Shown here one piece after another: positions 12,983-25,400 of a stretch of DNA of 64,000 nt. Source of the stretch: Arthrobotrys musiformis (Eukaryota > Ascomycota > Orbiliomycetes > Orbiliales > Orbiliaceae). Within the stretch, counting starts at the first letter, position 1, and the number at the start of each line of letters is the position of its first letter. A model generated the notes under the pieces. The model was not told the origin of the DNA and did no database searches. It was given only the letters and a program-made list of their open reading frames with translations. The stretch is taken from positions 744,001 through 808,000 of the forward strand of contig JAVHJL010000005.1 in assembly GCA_036971715.1 (NCBI GenBank). Direction: 5' to 3'. The position numbers and the translations under genes are program-made.

Positions 12983-15280
12983 ATGCTGCCCCTCCTCCCC
13001 ATAATCCTCCTCCTAACCACCCCCCTCCTCCCGCAAGCGACAGCCTACTACCACCTCGGCACCCGCAGCAAACGCAACGAATGGTTCGAAAACTACCCCT
13101 CCTACGCCGCCGGCAGCAGAATCTCAGACACAAGGGACATCTCAAAATGCATCCTCTACACCAACACCAAAGACCGCGGCGGCGTCAACGCAGTCACGAT
13201 CTATAACCAACCGGGACTGGGCACCAGCGCCCCCGTATTCGCCTTCTACGAGGATACCGTCTGCGGAGCCGCGCAGGGGAGATCCGGCGGCCGTGGTACC
13301 GGTGCCTGGAAGAGTAAATTCCCCGCCGCGAAACCGATCTACGTTGCCGTTTTGGATAAATCTGGTACTGCGGAGGGGGTGGATGGGGTTTGGTTGATCA
13401 ATTTGTTACAGGGCTTGGGTCGCGAACCGACGTTTAAAACTATGAAGGCGTTGGATTATGAGGCTGAAATGCAACCTGGTGGGCTTCTGGCTGGCACGGA
13501 GAATGATCCGGCGCGGGTTATATATAAGTGGAATACCAAGACTGGTGTTAGGGAAGCGCAGTATATCACTGGTGCGGTTACGAAGCTCGAAGAGCCGGGC
13601 GGGATCATTGAACAATTAACGACTAGTTCGAATATGTACATGGCCCTCAGGGACCTGACGGAGAGAGCCCTACGTCCAGGGTCGGAGAATATCCCTAACC
13701 CGTTGCCAGAGTACTTTAGAAAAGTAGTAAACGGAGAGATAGCAGAAGGGTTAACCGCCCCCTTCCTAGGGGAGGATATAAATAGTCCCACCGACATCAG
13801 AAGGAAGAAAATTGAAAGCAGGAGGAGAAGCAGGAAACAAAGGATAGAGAATCCTCAGGGATTGAACAATTTAATGTCAGCTATCGAAAGAGAACAAGAT
13901 GCCGAAGTGAGCGATACTTCTGCACAAATAGACTTCGAAGATTTCCTCGAGAGCATGAGCGACGACGAACAAAATCCGGAAGAACGAAATCCAGAAGAAC
14001 AAATTCCAGAAGAACAAATCCCCGTGAGTCGGAATAACGCACAGCTAGCAGACATCCCCACTACGGGAATCATAGAAGAGATCTTAATGGAAAAGGAAAC
14101 CCAAGCACCAGTGCAGGAAATCCCAATCGAACAAGAAGAAGAAGTACCAACCTACCCAGAACAAACCCAAGAAGAACCCCAAATCCAACAAACCGGCGAA
14201 CAAGAAGACTACGGCGACCTCTACATGGACGTAATGGACGCCAACATCCCACCAGACAGGGGATTCGAAGAAGAATTTGACGCCGGATACGAAACCCCAG
14301 ACGAACAAAGACTAGTAAAAGCAAAGGGACCAGCCGAACCCCCCGACGTCGACGCCCGCGCCCGCGCCTTCCAAAGATTCATGAACTTTGTAGAGTCAAA
14401 ACGGCAAGAAGATGCAGAAAATTTCCCAATTCCGGTAAACGAAGAAGGAGACTTAAGTAATACAGTCACTCCGGTTACCCTGAGAATACGACCCGATAGT
14501 GTAAGCATAATACCAAACTCAGAGGCTCAACAGGTCAACAACGTTCCTGCGAACCGACCTCCACGGAATAACCAACTCGGCCCCCAGGACGCTATCGTCA
14601 TATCGTCAGGTGCATCAGCAGAAGGGGAACAAGAAAACCGCGGAGACGCCATGGAGGAAGAAGTAGTAGAAGTAGTAAACCAAGCTCAAACAGAAAAAAT
14701 CCCACCCCAAGAAGACGCAATCGAAGAAGAGGAACCACCCCAAAGCCCTCAAGGCCTCCGAGAGACCCTCCAGCTGCAAAACCTACTCCCTCCAAACCAA
14801 GACGATTCTCAAATCGATAGAATCTCCGCAGTAGACGCAATCCAAGAAGAAGATAATGACGTAGAAGAAATCCAACAACCCCAACAACCCCGCCGTCAAT
14901 CCGGGGACGTCTTCCTCTCCGGCTACCTCTCCCCGCAAGCGAGAACCTGGGAAAGCATGGAATCTGCCCGCTCTTCCCGCTTTCAAGATATGCTGCGTGC
15001 CTTCCAACCCGAAACCTGGGTCCGACAATCCATGTCGACAACAGGCAGACCGCCACCGCCATGGAGTAGATCTAGACACTCGGAACAATCCCTCCCAGCC
15101 GCATCACTAGACGACATTGAAAACCCGCAGCCTGAAGCCTCAGCTTCAAACGCAAATGATCAAGCGGCTTTGGAAAATCTGATAGAAATAGAAGATCAGT
15201 TACCGGGAGAACGGTCGTTCGAAGATTATCAAGCATTCGTACCGGGGAGGAGACGGGGCTCCCCTAACCAGTCCTCTTAA
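12983..15280 (+). CDS. Large secreted acidic low-complexity protein, unknown function
   Basis: Single-exon frame of 765 codons. Residues 1-21 form a clear signal peptide (hydrophobic LLPIILLLTTPLLPQATA, then YYHLG). Residues from about 22 to 255 look like a folded domain with only two cysteines (ISKCILY, TVCGAA) and the motif VWLINLLQGLG. A basic patch RRKKIESRRRSRKQR follows, with a possible dibasic processing site. The remaining two thirds is disordered and rich in Glu, Gln, Pro and Asn, with a short 5-residue repeat (NPEER/NPEEQ/IPEEQ). I do not recognise a family. It could be a lineage-specific extracellular or wall protein or an effector-like protein; this is inference from architecture only. 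A uniform frame over 2.3 kb and the signal peptide argue that it is a real gene. Confidence 0.8.
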   Translation: MLPLLPIILLLTTPLLPQATAYYHLGTRSKRNEWFENYPSYAAGSRISDTRDISKCILYTNTKDRGGVNAVTIYNQPGLGTSAPVFAFYEDTVCGAAQGRSGGRGTGAWKSKFPAAKPIYVAVLDKSGTAEGVDGVWLINLLQGLGREPTFKTMKALDYEAEMQPGGLLAGTENDPARVIYKWNTKTGVREAQYITGAVTKLEEPGGIIEQLTTSSNMYMALRDLTERALRPGSENIPNPLPEYFRKVVNGEIAEGLTAPFLGEDINSPTDIRRKKIESRRRSRKQRIENPQGLNNLMSAIEREQDAEVSDTSAQIDFEDFLESMSDDEQNPEERNPEEQIPEEQIPVSRNNAQLADIPTTGIIEEILMEKETQAPVQEIPIEQEEEVPTYPEQTQEEPQIQQTGEQEDYGDLYMDVMDANIPPDRGFEEEFDAGYETPDEQRLVKAKGPAEPPDVDARARAFQRFMNFVESKRQEDAENFPIPVNEEGDLSNTVTPVTLRIRPDSVSIIPNSEAQQVNNVPANRPPRNNQLGPQDAIVISSGASAEGEQENRGDAMEEEVVEVVNQAQTEKIPPQEDAIEEEEPPQSPQGLRETLQLQNLLPPNQDDSQIDRISAVDAIQEEDNDVEEIQQPQQPRRQSGDVFLSGYLSPQARTWESMESARSSRFQDMLRAFQPETWVRQSMSTTGRPPPPWSRSRHSEQSLPAASLDDIENPQPEASASNANDQAALENLIEIEDQLPGERSFEDYQAFVPGRRRGSPNQSS
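13973..14017 (+). repeat. 15-bp coding tandem repeat, three copies
   Basis: Three consecutive 15-bp units, each coding [N/I]PEE[R/Q], lie within the acidic region of the secreted protein. The units differ at only a few positions. This suggests recent slippage expansion. Confidence 0.8.
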
Positions 15281-15975
15281 AAATGTAGATTTAAATCATA
15301 TATATATACGCGGAATAGAAGGATTAAAGGGATCTAGTATCAAAGAAATTAATCTTTTCACCAAGAGGCGAAGTAAATTCAAGACCAACCCTGTAAGCTT
15401 CCCACCAATCCACTTTATTACCGCGAAGCACCCCACAATCGCTTCAACAATAACACCCCCAACTTCATTTGTATACAAAAAAGCTACCCGGATAATATAT
15501 TACATGAGAAGAAGGGAGGAGAAATGGGCAGAAGAGGCCAAAGACACGCCATGGCCAAGGGAAGAAGAAGAGAAAGGAAAAGGAAGCAGGAGGGACCCAC
15601 AAAAATAGAAACAAAAAGTAGGAAGGAGGGATATAAAAGCCATCAAAACCTGGGAAGCCTATATACTTGGTGTTTCAATAGTAGTAGTAAAGAGACTTCA
15701 AAAAATATTATCTCTATTCCGGAAAGAAACAAAAAAAGAAGCTTCAGAAAAAAGGGATAGGCGCGCTAGCTATCGTGACGCTTTATGCCCATACATAAAT
15801 GTGATAGAAGAAAGGGGTGGGGTAAGGGAGAATAGAGTAAAGAGAAGAATCGGAGGGTAGAAGAAAAACCCGAAGAAGGAAGGTGGGGAATCAGGGTACA
15901 TAAGAAGAGGCATTACAGATTACCATAGAAAGAAGAAATATTAAGAAAAGCCAGCAGGAGAAAATCGATCGATCA
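15281..15975. other. Intergenic between convergent genes
   Basis: 3' flanks of the secreted-protein gene (plus) and striatin (minus). From 15480 to 15900 the plus strand is strongly purine-rich (AGAAG-type). The small frame at 15524-15760 is a compositional artefact. No RNA gene seen. Confidence 0.6.
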
Positions 15976-18665
15976 TCACCTCGTATAAACCTTAACAACT
16001 CCATCGCCGCCACCGCTGACGACCCAACGGCCATCGGCAGACCAAACAACGACACAAGCGCCCTCTTCACGCATAAGTCTATGGGCCGGAAGCTCTTGAA
16101 TACAAGCTCGCTTCTCCAGATCCCAAAACCTAAGTGACCCATCGTGGGCAGCAGATACCAGCATCTTCAACTCGGTCTGCAAGGCGAGCGACGAAATGGA
16201 CGCAGGATGTGCGAGCATGTTGTATGTGCATTGTCCTAGAGACCCCATTAGTAAAAATAAACCACCTATTCCAAGAAAATCGTGAACATACCAGAATTTG
16301 CATCATAAAACCGAACGAATCGATCTTCTGTACCGGCAATAACAACACCAGTAACCCCATCACGGCCGCCACCAGTAGCTCCACCACCAACAGCCTCCTC
16401 CTCAACACCTTCTTTCGGATCAACGTCGCTGAGTCCCAAGGTAGTCGCAACAACAGTATTAACACCCGTAGCCGGTGTCCCATCATACGACTCTAGCGAA
16501 CTCATCCCAACCAACTCCTCACCAGTATGGCTATCATAGATCAAGATGCTCGCATCGTTCCAAGCAACGATGAAAGTCTCACCGGTAGGCGATAGCGGAG
16601 TAATAGCCGTTGGCGAGGCCCCACCGTCGCGAACAATCGTAGTAACCAAGTGAGATGAAAATTCGTTGGCGGGATTGAGGAAGTTCGATTGAGTGCTTCG
16701 TACGCTACTATGCGCCGACTTGACAGGCGGGGAAACAGTCCAGATCTTTACGGTGCCGTCAGCAGATCCGCTGACAACCGTAATTCGATCATCCAATCGG
16801 CTAAGCGGTAGAACACAGACAGCCCAGACAGCATCAGTGTGACCAACGAGCGTAGCCCGAGCGTCTACCTGACCCTTCTGCCAAACTTTCACTGTAGTAT
16901 CGGCGCTACCAGAGAAGATCCAGCCCTCGCAGTCATTGCTAAGGCCACCAGACAGACTAGCAGTATGAGAAGATGCCAAAGAAGTGACCATCGCAGTATG
17001 ACCTCTGTGAGTAAATGTGCAAGCAACATCAACGTCTGACATCCCTGGATTCAAATATCCGCCGGGAATAGTCCATCTCTTGATAACGCCATCATCTCCA
17101 CCACTGGCAATCTCCGGCTCAATAGCTGATCCACCACCAGTAAAAGTGATAGCCCTAACAACATCTAAATGCCCTCTCAATTGAAACTTGACTTTATGAT
17201 TAGTCCCCGGTTCTTGTTTCAAAGCACTAAGGGCAGCTTCTTGCGATAGCCGTCGGCGAGTAATCGACTTTCTCCGAGAGGAACCCTGTGGGGCAGGTTG
17301 CTGTTGCTCAGCGGCAGCAGGTACGGGTGCGGGCTGCGGCTTTTCCTCCTCAAAATCCCACGCATCGTCCATAGATTCCGTAGAAGAAGGAGCGGCCTTG
17401 TTCCTACCAATCCTACGAAGAGAGATACGTCCGGTATCAGCTGAATCTAGCGGCTCGCCAAGGGCGTCGTTCTTATATGTCACTTTCTCGACAATTTCGT
17501 CCGAAAGTGGGGCGTCAGTGACGGTGTTCTGAGCCTCAGAAGGAGCCTGCTTGGCTATAACATGGTTTTGTCGGTTTTCATGGGCGTGAGAGTGCGGTAA
17601 ATTCGTATTATTCGGTTGAGAAGTTTGATGTGGTAATGCTACAGGAGGAGAGGGGAGGATCGAAACGGGTGCAGGGTGCAAAGACCTCGAGAAAGCGACT
17701 CCATTCCCCGTTGGGTGTGCTTCGGGGAACTTCTGTATCTGCTGGGATGGCAGCTGGTGTGGAAACTGTGGGATAGACAAAATCTGTTGTTCCGTGGAGA
17801 GCGGTGCACCAGTAACCAGATCTATGGGAGGGTTGGGAGGAGGTGGGTGATTCGGAGGAAGGAGGAGGTAGGTAATCTCCTTGAGACATTCATCGAGATA
17901 ATGCCTACTCTTTTTCCTCGCCTCCTCTGACCGTAGGGAGATCTGAGGTATCTCAGGAATAATATTTTTCAGCTGGTCTACTCCCACCAACCAAATTTTA
18001 TTAGCAAACACCATCATCAAAACGAAAGAAGACACCCATTACCTTCAGAATCCTCGGACACCGCTCCGTTGACCTTCGCATTCTTCGATCTACGCCAGAC
18101 AAAGTCGCCCATTAGCCACACATCCATCCCAAAACCCCCTCCAACCCTCGACGATATCTAAAAAGGGAAAGCATACCTCTCCTGCTTCAGCGCCGACTCT
18201 AGCATCTTGACCCTTTTAAGGTATCCCTGCTGCAGTCTCTTAGCCGCCGAACTCTCCCCCTCCAGCTTCGCAATGCGAGCTCTCATCTCAGCCCTCTCGA
18301 TCTCCCATTGATTCCGTTCGCGTTCGTGACGATGCCATTCAGTTTGGAGGAAACGCATGACACCTATATAGCCCGCCACCTGTGCCTCAAACGAGGACAC
18401 AGTAGCTCAAATAGTCAGCACTTCATATCCACACAAAAAAAACCCTCCCAAGCTCTTGTAGATGAGAAAAAAAGCTTCGAAAGAAGCTACCCCAAGCTCC
18501 ATCGCGATAAACCCCTCCAGGGCCACAGAATGGCAAAATCCACTTGCCTTGTAAAGTGTACTCAGTCCCCGTCGGCTGACCAGGGTGAATACCAGCCGGA
18601 GCACCAACACCCTGTGCCCCTCCTCCATCACCTGCGCCGCCGGCGTTATGCGACTGCCAAGCCAT
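15976..18665 (-). CDS. pro11: Striatin family protein (PRO11/HAM-3/Far8-like), STRIPAK scaffold
   Basis: WD40 scaffold of the STRIPAK phosphatase complex. In filamentous ascomycetes it controls hyphal fusion and fruiting-body development. Model of 765 aa, exons on the minus strand: 18665-18548, 18363-18177, 18089-18043, 17977-16292 and 16235-15976. The junction of exons 1 and 2 restores the conserved EYTLQGVMRFLQTEWHRHE. It continues into the striatin coiled coil (WEIERAEMRARIAKLEGE), ending MLESALKQER. The region SLRSEEARKKSRHYLDECLK follows. Residues from about 130 to 375 are disordered. WD40 repeats fill about 378-765, with blades ending IKRWTI, VKVWQK, VKIWTV, VRFYDA, LRFWDL and VKVYTR. 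Intron 1 has a GC donor (GCAAGT) instead of GT. The 5' end starts in a Gly-rich segment (MAWQSHNAGGAG). Confidence 0.93.
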
Positions 18666-20330
18666 TGTATATGAATTTAAAGTCGATAAATAGAACCAGG
18701 AAGGGTATCAACAGGCTAGATATTCGATATTTTTTGGGTTTTCGAAGGGGTGGTAGTGGTAGTGGTGGTAGGTTTGGTTCGTTATCGTGCTCGGGTGTCG
18801 TGAGAGAAGGGAGAAAGGCCTGTGCAAGCTGATCCGTTTGCAGGGGACAGAACAGGACAAGCCAGATAGGGAAACACAGAGAGAGAACGAGGACTTCGGT
18901 GTAAGATCGTGACGGTCGTGAAAAGGGAAGGGAAGCCGGGTATTTCGATGAAAGGTAAGGAGTATCCCAAGAACGCGATGATTGGTAGACGGTATGAAAG
19001 ATAGTGGGTAACAGGTTGGTTTGGGGGCGATGGTTCTGGTTCTTTCGAAAGGCGGTGGGATGGCTTTGGGAGGTTGTTGAGGTTGTGTATCGATAAAAAG
19101 GGAGCTGTGGCTTCTTGTTACCTAGTTCGCAGGCACGTTTGGTTTTTGCGTTGTTCGCCTAATGCGACCCCCCGGAAATGTAAAATATCGACCTTGCTCC
19201 CCAGCAGGAGTTACGTAACCACGGTCTGATAGTACAAGTACTCAGTTTTAAAAAGATACTATTCAAAAGGACCTTCTTTTCAACTAAGACAAAGATATCG
19301 GGAAAGAAACCACTAACCAAAAGCTTCAGATGTTAGTCCGTACTCGCACTCTTGAAGCTTACAGTGCAGGCACGGCTCCAGTATTGTTGCAGATATTGCG
19401 TTGTTCAAATTGCTCGATTCGATTCTCCTATAAAAAACATCACGAGCGTCACTTCTACGGCCTCAAATATGCAACCGCTCGATATAAACATCATTGTATC
19501 AGTAGACAGATAGTATAATACTACAGCAGGGACCATGACAGAGTGCAGCATAAAGCCCATCTTTGAATTCAATTCGTCACATATACATAGCCATATGCAC
19601 ACTAACTACCCTAAAAGAACTCTTAATACAATATCCCTCTAACAGCCAAAATACATCCAGTGAACAGTCCAAAGTCCGACTACAGTAAAAACTCCATGTA
19701 TTCCTAATACAGAAAGGATCAAGAAGAACAGCAAAAACGCCCGAAACACACTAAAGCAACTGCATTTGCACAGAAGAAGAAGAGACAAGCCATCGATGCC
19801 CATAGAAAGCCAAAGCCCGGAAACAAATTCTTTTCAGATCAATTTTCTTTTTTTTCTTTTTCAAATTTTCGATCAAATCAGTCACCCATCCTCCGTTCCA
19901 TCCCAATGCTCTAATGCCATGTTGTATGGAGTGGGCAAAAGCAAACTTGAAGAGCGCGAGTGTTGAACAATAAAAAGAACAAGGTGTCGAAAGGGGAAAG
20001 CCGTCATCAGCTGAATGGATTACAAGGTAAATATGCATGTCCTAGAATAGAGAATGGAAAAAAGGGAGAATGAACGAGAATAAAAAACAAAAAAAGCAAG
20101 GGGTAGGAAATACCCATCCACATCATCATATCATCATAATCCTTCCCGCATGAAATCGAAGCCAAAAAAAAAGAGAGAGAAAATAATACAAAAAGGTCAG
20201 AACAGAAGGACCGACCACCACTACACCATCCACTTCTACACTTACCCCCTCCACCCACAAAACTATCCCACAAAACTATCTCACAAAAGGCCGCAGAGGT
20301 CTAGGTGTACCACGAACTTCCATAGTATTC
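18666..20330. other. Intergenic, 1.7 kb, no supported gene
   Basis: Contains the striatin promoter (right side) and the HSF1 3' flank. Short open frames are present on both strands but lack family features, splice extension or coding-like composition. Confidence 0.6.
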
Positions 20331-22404
20331 CTACATCTCAGGAGTCTGGCCGTTTCCTCTATCGATCTCCTCAACTCGGTGTCCAGGCTCTGGAGTGCCA
20401 TTCGCACTATCGATATGGGTATTCAGAACCCCGTCCTCAATCGCATTCTGGTCCAAAACAAAATTGTCCCCACCCATAGTCGACTCGATATCCTTCAATC
20501 CGTCATTGAAAGTTTGGAGGCTACCGGGGGATAACGCCGCAATCCAATTATCCAAAGCACTTCCATCTTGGAAGTTAAAGTTATCCATAGGGCCCATATC
20601 GAATTGTGCAATATCGTCAGCATGGCCCGCGAGGTTCTCAACATTTTGCTGAAGCTCCTTTAAACTCTGATCGACGGCGGCTTGATGTTCTTCCAAACTC
20701 CTGAGCTCTTGATCCGTTGGAACAGCAGGGACAGGAGTACTGCTCAACCCGCTACCCAAAGCGAGCATTCCCTGGTTGTTCCTGACAAGTGCGCTACTAG
20801 GGATCGAGATCTTTCCAGGGGTAGCAGACGGCGTAACCGAAGGGTGACGAATAGATGGTTCCTTCTCAGTGGGCGTATCCAACTCTTGAAGGCGATCCAT
20901 ATCCTGCAAACGGCCATCCCCATCAGAGGCATCAAAATCCGGAACAACCTTGCGAGCATTAGCATTACTCCGCCCATCTTCTATGAGGTAGCGTGTTCGC
21001 TTAGTCGGGCGGGCGTTAGCCAACTCCGTTGTGGGGTGTTTGCCGAACGCCGGGATGACCGAATTGTTAGGTTGAGGCATCATTCCATTCTGGTTCATGC
21101 CGTCAATGTTCTTATTATAGACGGAGGCTAGGAACTGCAAAATATTAGATATCGACATTTCGTGGCGATCGTGCATTTCTTGGAACGCAGTAGCTTGCTT
21201 AGTCAGTTGCTGGTGTTCTTGTCGAAGGCGGGTGATCGCTGTCGAAATCAGGCTTTGTTGACTCTTAAGTTCATTAAGCTGAGAAACGATATGGTCGACA
21301 ACAGCATGTATTCCGTTGTAAGGCTGCGCCGGTCCACTTGGTTTGATATTGGTAACATGGGAAGGCCCCCCCGGTTGCGAAGGATTTGGGGGTGGGTAGA
21401 ACTCCTGCTTGCTCGTTCCAGAGGGCGTATCTTCGATCAGTCGAGGAACGTTACCATTACCTCGGTCGTTTTCATAATGATCATCATCGCTAATGATATC
21501 ATCGTCGCTCTCCTCCTTAACATTCTCGAGCTTCTTGCCACTTGAGCTCTTAGACTTCCTCCCCGCCTTCGGTTTCTCAATCAAGAAAAGCATATCCGGG
21601 TGCCCGCGTTTAAAATATTTGTGTTCGTATTCAAGCCGGGCCTTCTGTCCATCCATCGAAGCTTTTAACGATCCGTCCGTCATTCCGACCTTCTTGTGGA
21701 AATTATACATGTTGAGCTGTCGCACGAACGAGGCGAAATTGTTATGCTTGAAGACTCCCGGGATAAGTTCCTTAGAGAACCTATCTTCGTCAAGAACAAT
21801 GAAGGAATCTCCATCGTCAGACCAACGAATGATATCGTAATTGTTTTCGTCGTTCACAAATCTATATATGGAAGGGTGATCACGTCAGCATCCATACACT
21901 TCCACTCACCACTGCCCTAAAGCACGAAAAGCAAACGCAAACGCAAACGCAAAGGTCTGTAAGACACATAGAATAATCTAGAAACCCATAAAAGGCTTTA
22001 CTAGATATATAAAACCTAGGGGGAAGGAACAAGGGCAACACATACGTAGCAACTTTCTCCACAAATGGTGGAAGTTTACTCTTCTTTTTCGACTTCGCGT
22101 CCGAAATCCTCTTCTCCAAATCCTGGTCCACGGGATATCCCTCATCAGCCGCTCCAAAATCCTCCGTCTGCTGAGCCGGCGCACCCCCATCAAGGTACGA
22201 ATTCCCGAACCCGTTCCCAGGCATCCCAAAGGGCGCCTGTTGGATATAGGGAACCATTTGGCCACTTTGGAAGGGACCTTGATTAAGGTTTTGATTGATC
22301 ATGCCGAAATTCATGTCCTGGATTCCGGGAGCGGCATATGGGTCGGCTTCGAAGCTTGGTTGGTCTGATTGGATATCCGCGAACCCTCGCTTACGGGGAT
22401 TCAT
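20331..22404 (-). CDS. HSF1: Heat shock transcription factor
   Basis: HSF-type activator of 629 aa; exons on the minus strand are 22404-22046 and 21861-20331. The intron (184 bp) falls inside the DNA-binding domain: the join gives LPPFVEKVAT-FVNDENNYDIIRW. The domain spans about residues 108-215 and includes DSFIVLDEDRFSKELIP, the recognition helix FKHNNFASFVRQLNMY and FKRGHPDMLFLIEKP, matching the filamentous-fungal Hsf1 (HsfA) group. A heptad-rich trimerisation region (IVSQLNELKSQQSLISTAI, then RLRQEHQQLTKQATAFQEM) follows. The C-terminal half is acidic and Asn/Gln-rich, consistent with an activation domain. An in-frame ATG lies four codons upstream (22416). Unusual point: the recognition segment ends MYNFHKK, whereas most HSFs have MYGFHK or MYGWHK. 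It would act in the nucleus on nGAAn arrays, including those of the HSP70 gene nearby. Confidence 0.93.
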
Positions 22405-25400
22405 CGTATGTAACATTAACTCTTCCGAAGGAAGATTCCTTGCGGCTAAGCTTTTTTGTCTTTTTTATTTCCTTTTTTTAAATTTCCGCCGATGCGATAG
22501 AGAAGGTAGTGATCGGCCAGGAGGAGGATAGGAAAAAGCCGGTGTCGCCTAGTTAGACGCGGAAAAATATAGGAGAATCCAACTGTTGCTCAAAAAGAGA
22601 TGCCGGAAGAATATATTCAATGCTAGGTCGATTGGTCGATGCGAGAAAGAGAAGAGGAAGCAAGAAAGAGAAAGCAAAATATAAAAAACCACAACAGTTG
22701 AAATATATAAGGCCTGTATCCTTGAAGGTAGTCATGATGGGTGAACAAGTTAGCCTGGTGATGCGTAGAAGCTACCGTCAAGCAAGGGAAGGGTACGGAA
22801 CGAGAGAAGACGATGGATTGGACTTTGTACACGTTACATGTAACTAGAGTCGTACCTAGATTGGATAAAGCGCCCGGAAAGAAGAAAAAGAAGATGAAGG
22901 AGCGCCGAAGGGTCTTTGATAGAACTCTCTGGGTGCTGGGGGCACAAGTCCGGAAGGGTATATGATATCGGCAGCACTGTTGGAACTTTTCTCGCCAGGC
23001 TAGGTTCTTTCCTCGGCGCTTGTGGGTACAAGTGATATACTGCACTGTACACCAGAGCTAGTAGTATAAACAATCAGGCGTTTTGGAATGTTTCGATATG
23101 GTATCGTGAGGCGGAACTGTAAGGATCGATAACAGCCTAATGGTAAGGGAAACGAATTCAATGTCTATAAAAGAAAAAAATTTAGCGGGGTTCCTCGTGG
23201 TTGATTTGTCCGTCGGACGGGGGAAGCCCGTAGCAGTTGCGCCTTTTACTGGTATGCAGAAGGGGGGTGGGACATGTCAGCACCCCCCATCGCCAATAGT
23301 AGGCGGCTGTTACCCGCGCAGGGGAAGATAGCGGATGGGTTTCTTTCGACACACACCTCTGTACTGCTTGGGAGCTCGTAGCGGCCAATGGCGAAAAATG
23401 AAGTAGGCCGGAGGATCCGCGACAGCTGAGAAACGGGTTCGTATCGGGTATATATGCGTCGGGAAGCTAGGACTCGGGTGGCGCACTGGTATCTGCGATG
23501 GATGCACGCTCGATGAGAAGGGTTAGGACGGAATTAGTCGATGGAGATGAGGATGACTTGGGAAGCGGTCGCAATCTGAAAATTCCAAAAGTGGTGACGT
23601 TTGAGCTTCGGCTTCAACAACAGCTCGATATTAGTGCCAGCCAAAAGAGGTGATATTTCACTGTCAAACACGTCAAACGCAACACTCGCAACACGCCATA
23701 AAATCCAACATAGGCCAACGGAAGAAACTCAGTTTCAACATCACTCGATCCATCCATCTTATATACACCCCCCCCTCGCATTTATACATATACATACACC
23801 GCCCTCGAACTTCCCAACGCCGCCATCCGTGATAATGCGAGCATTACATACCCTACGCCCGCGCTGAGTAAGTTTCTTCACGTATATCACAGATAACCGG
23901 TCATATCAGTTCAAGCTCACCGGCCTCGTAAACAAGGCGCACATAGTCCCCGAAGAAGGCTGACAACCAAGGGATGGAAACTCCCATGCAAAGGATAAAC
24001 AAATACCCCGCTCTGCCCTATCCAAGGTGCACCATTCGAACAATCCTCAAAAATGGCCTAGTCTAGTCAGCAGGCCTGAAGGCCGTTTGAAAGAAGAAAC
24101 AAACCAAAATAAATAAATAAACAAGCTCGGATCTGCGTTATCGATTAACAATGGCTGCCCCGCTTGCCCGGTCAGGCCCACGTCAGTTTCAGTCGACCCA
24201 CTTCTACGCGATGATCATCGATGAGCTTGCGGAAGGATCCCCCTGTAAAGAGAATAAGGAAGTTGAGGCATGGATGAGCGGCACACAATTGTGCACTGCA
24301 ACTCTAACCATTGCCTCGGAACAGCCCACCAAGATCAACAGCAACCGCCAGTATGCATACCTCTTGGAATACACAGCACAGCCTCCGCGAGCACTCCAAC
24401 CCCACCTCACAAGTCCGCCCACCCATAATCATCATGGCCAAGCAGCCAAGGTATATCAGCCAGGAACGCGAAGTCCGATAGTCGACGGTGACAATTAAGA
24501 CAAATTAATAATCAAACAAGTCAAGGATCATGCGTCGGCACCCCCAGCGTACATGTCACAGTAACTTCGTATTCGGATTCACAAATCGGAATGGCTCCAA
24601 GAAGAATAGAAAAACTGAAGCCCAATGCTCAACATTAGGACACAAAACTCCCCGTGTGTCCAGTCACCTGCCTCCCAGGCGACGGCCACATGCATTGCCA
24701 CGTATCTCGCCCTTCTGCCACTTCCTCGATCAGGCCTGAAGAGCATATGATCGCCACCTCCATGCCTGCCACGGTAGGCCTTGGCTCACATCATGTATAC
24801 TGCAATTGATTATCAATTTCTATTAATATAAGAATCTATAATACAAATACTTATTAGACTCCGCGAAGAATAATGGGATAGGAAAACGACCTCGGTGGTG
24901 TTTTCACAAGAAAACAAAAAAAGAATTTCACATGATTTGCTAACTTGGCCCCTTACATCCCATTCCCTCTTTCTAAAGCTGTCGCCCTGTATTTTTTATC
25001 TTGATTGCTACAAGTTTGTATTTTACAAGGCAAGATGTGAAGAGGGCTGCTATCAACTAGCGCCTGGGAGGCTAGCTATCAACAGTAACCAGGCGAAAGT
25101 GTCAAAGGAATACATAGCACAGTAAGGTCGGCGGCTTATAGTCATAATTCATTCATGACTCCTCCAACGTTACTGCTATGCCTAGATCTCTTGAACCTCA
25201 CATGTAAACCCGCCGGAAGCCGACCCACCGGCACGAACCATATCACAGTTTGATCACGGGCTCAAACCGAAATGTTTATATTGTAGTCACCGGATTTTCT
25301 AGCTCTACGTTATGTTTTACGCGTGCACATAATAAAATTTCCACTTGGAAAAAGATTTCATTTCGTCATAGACTAACCTACAAAGCCTTTGAAAAGGAGA

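Noticed and set aside
14070..15088. Several open frames antisense to the secreted acidic protein
   Set aside because: They mirror the Glu/Gln/Pro-rich repeats (giving Phe/Leu/Gly/Val-rich nonsense) and have no features of their own.
24151..24498. 115-codon frame with good ATG context
   Set aside because: No family resemblance, no neighbours of the same type, and composition like the flanking non-coding DNA; kept only as a note.
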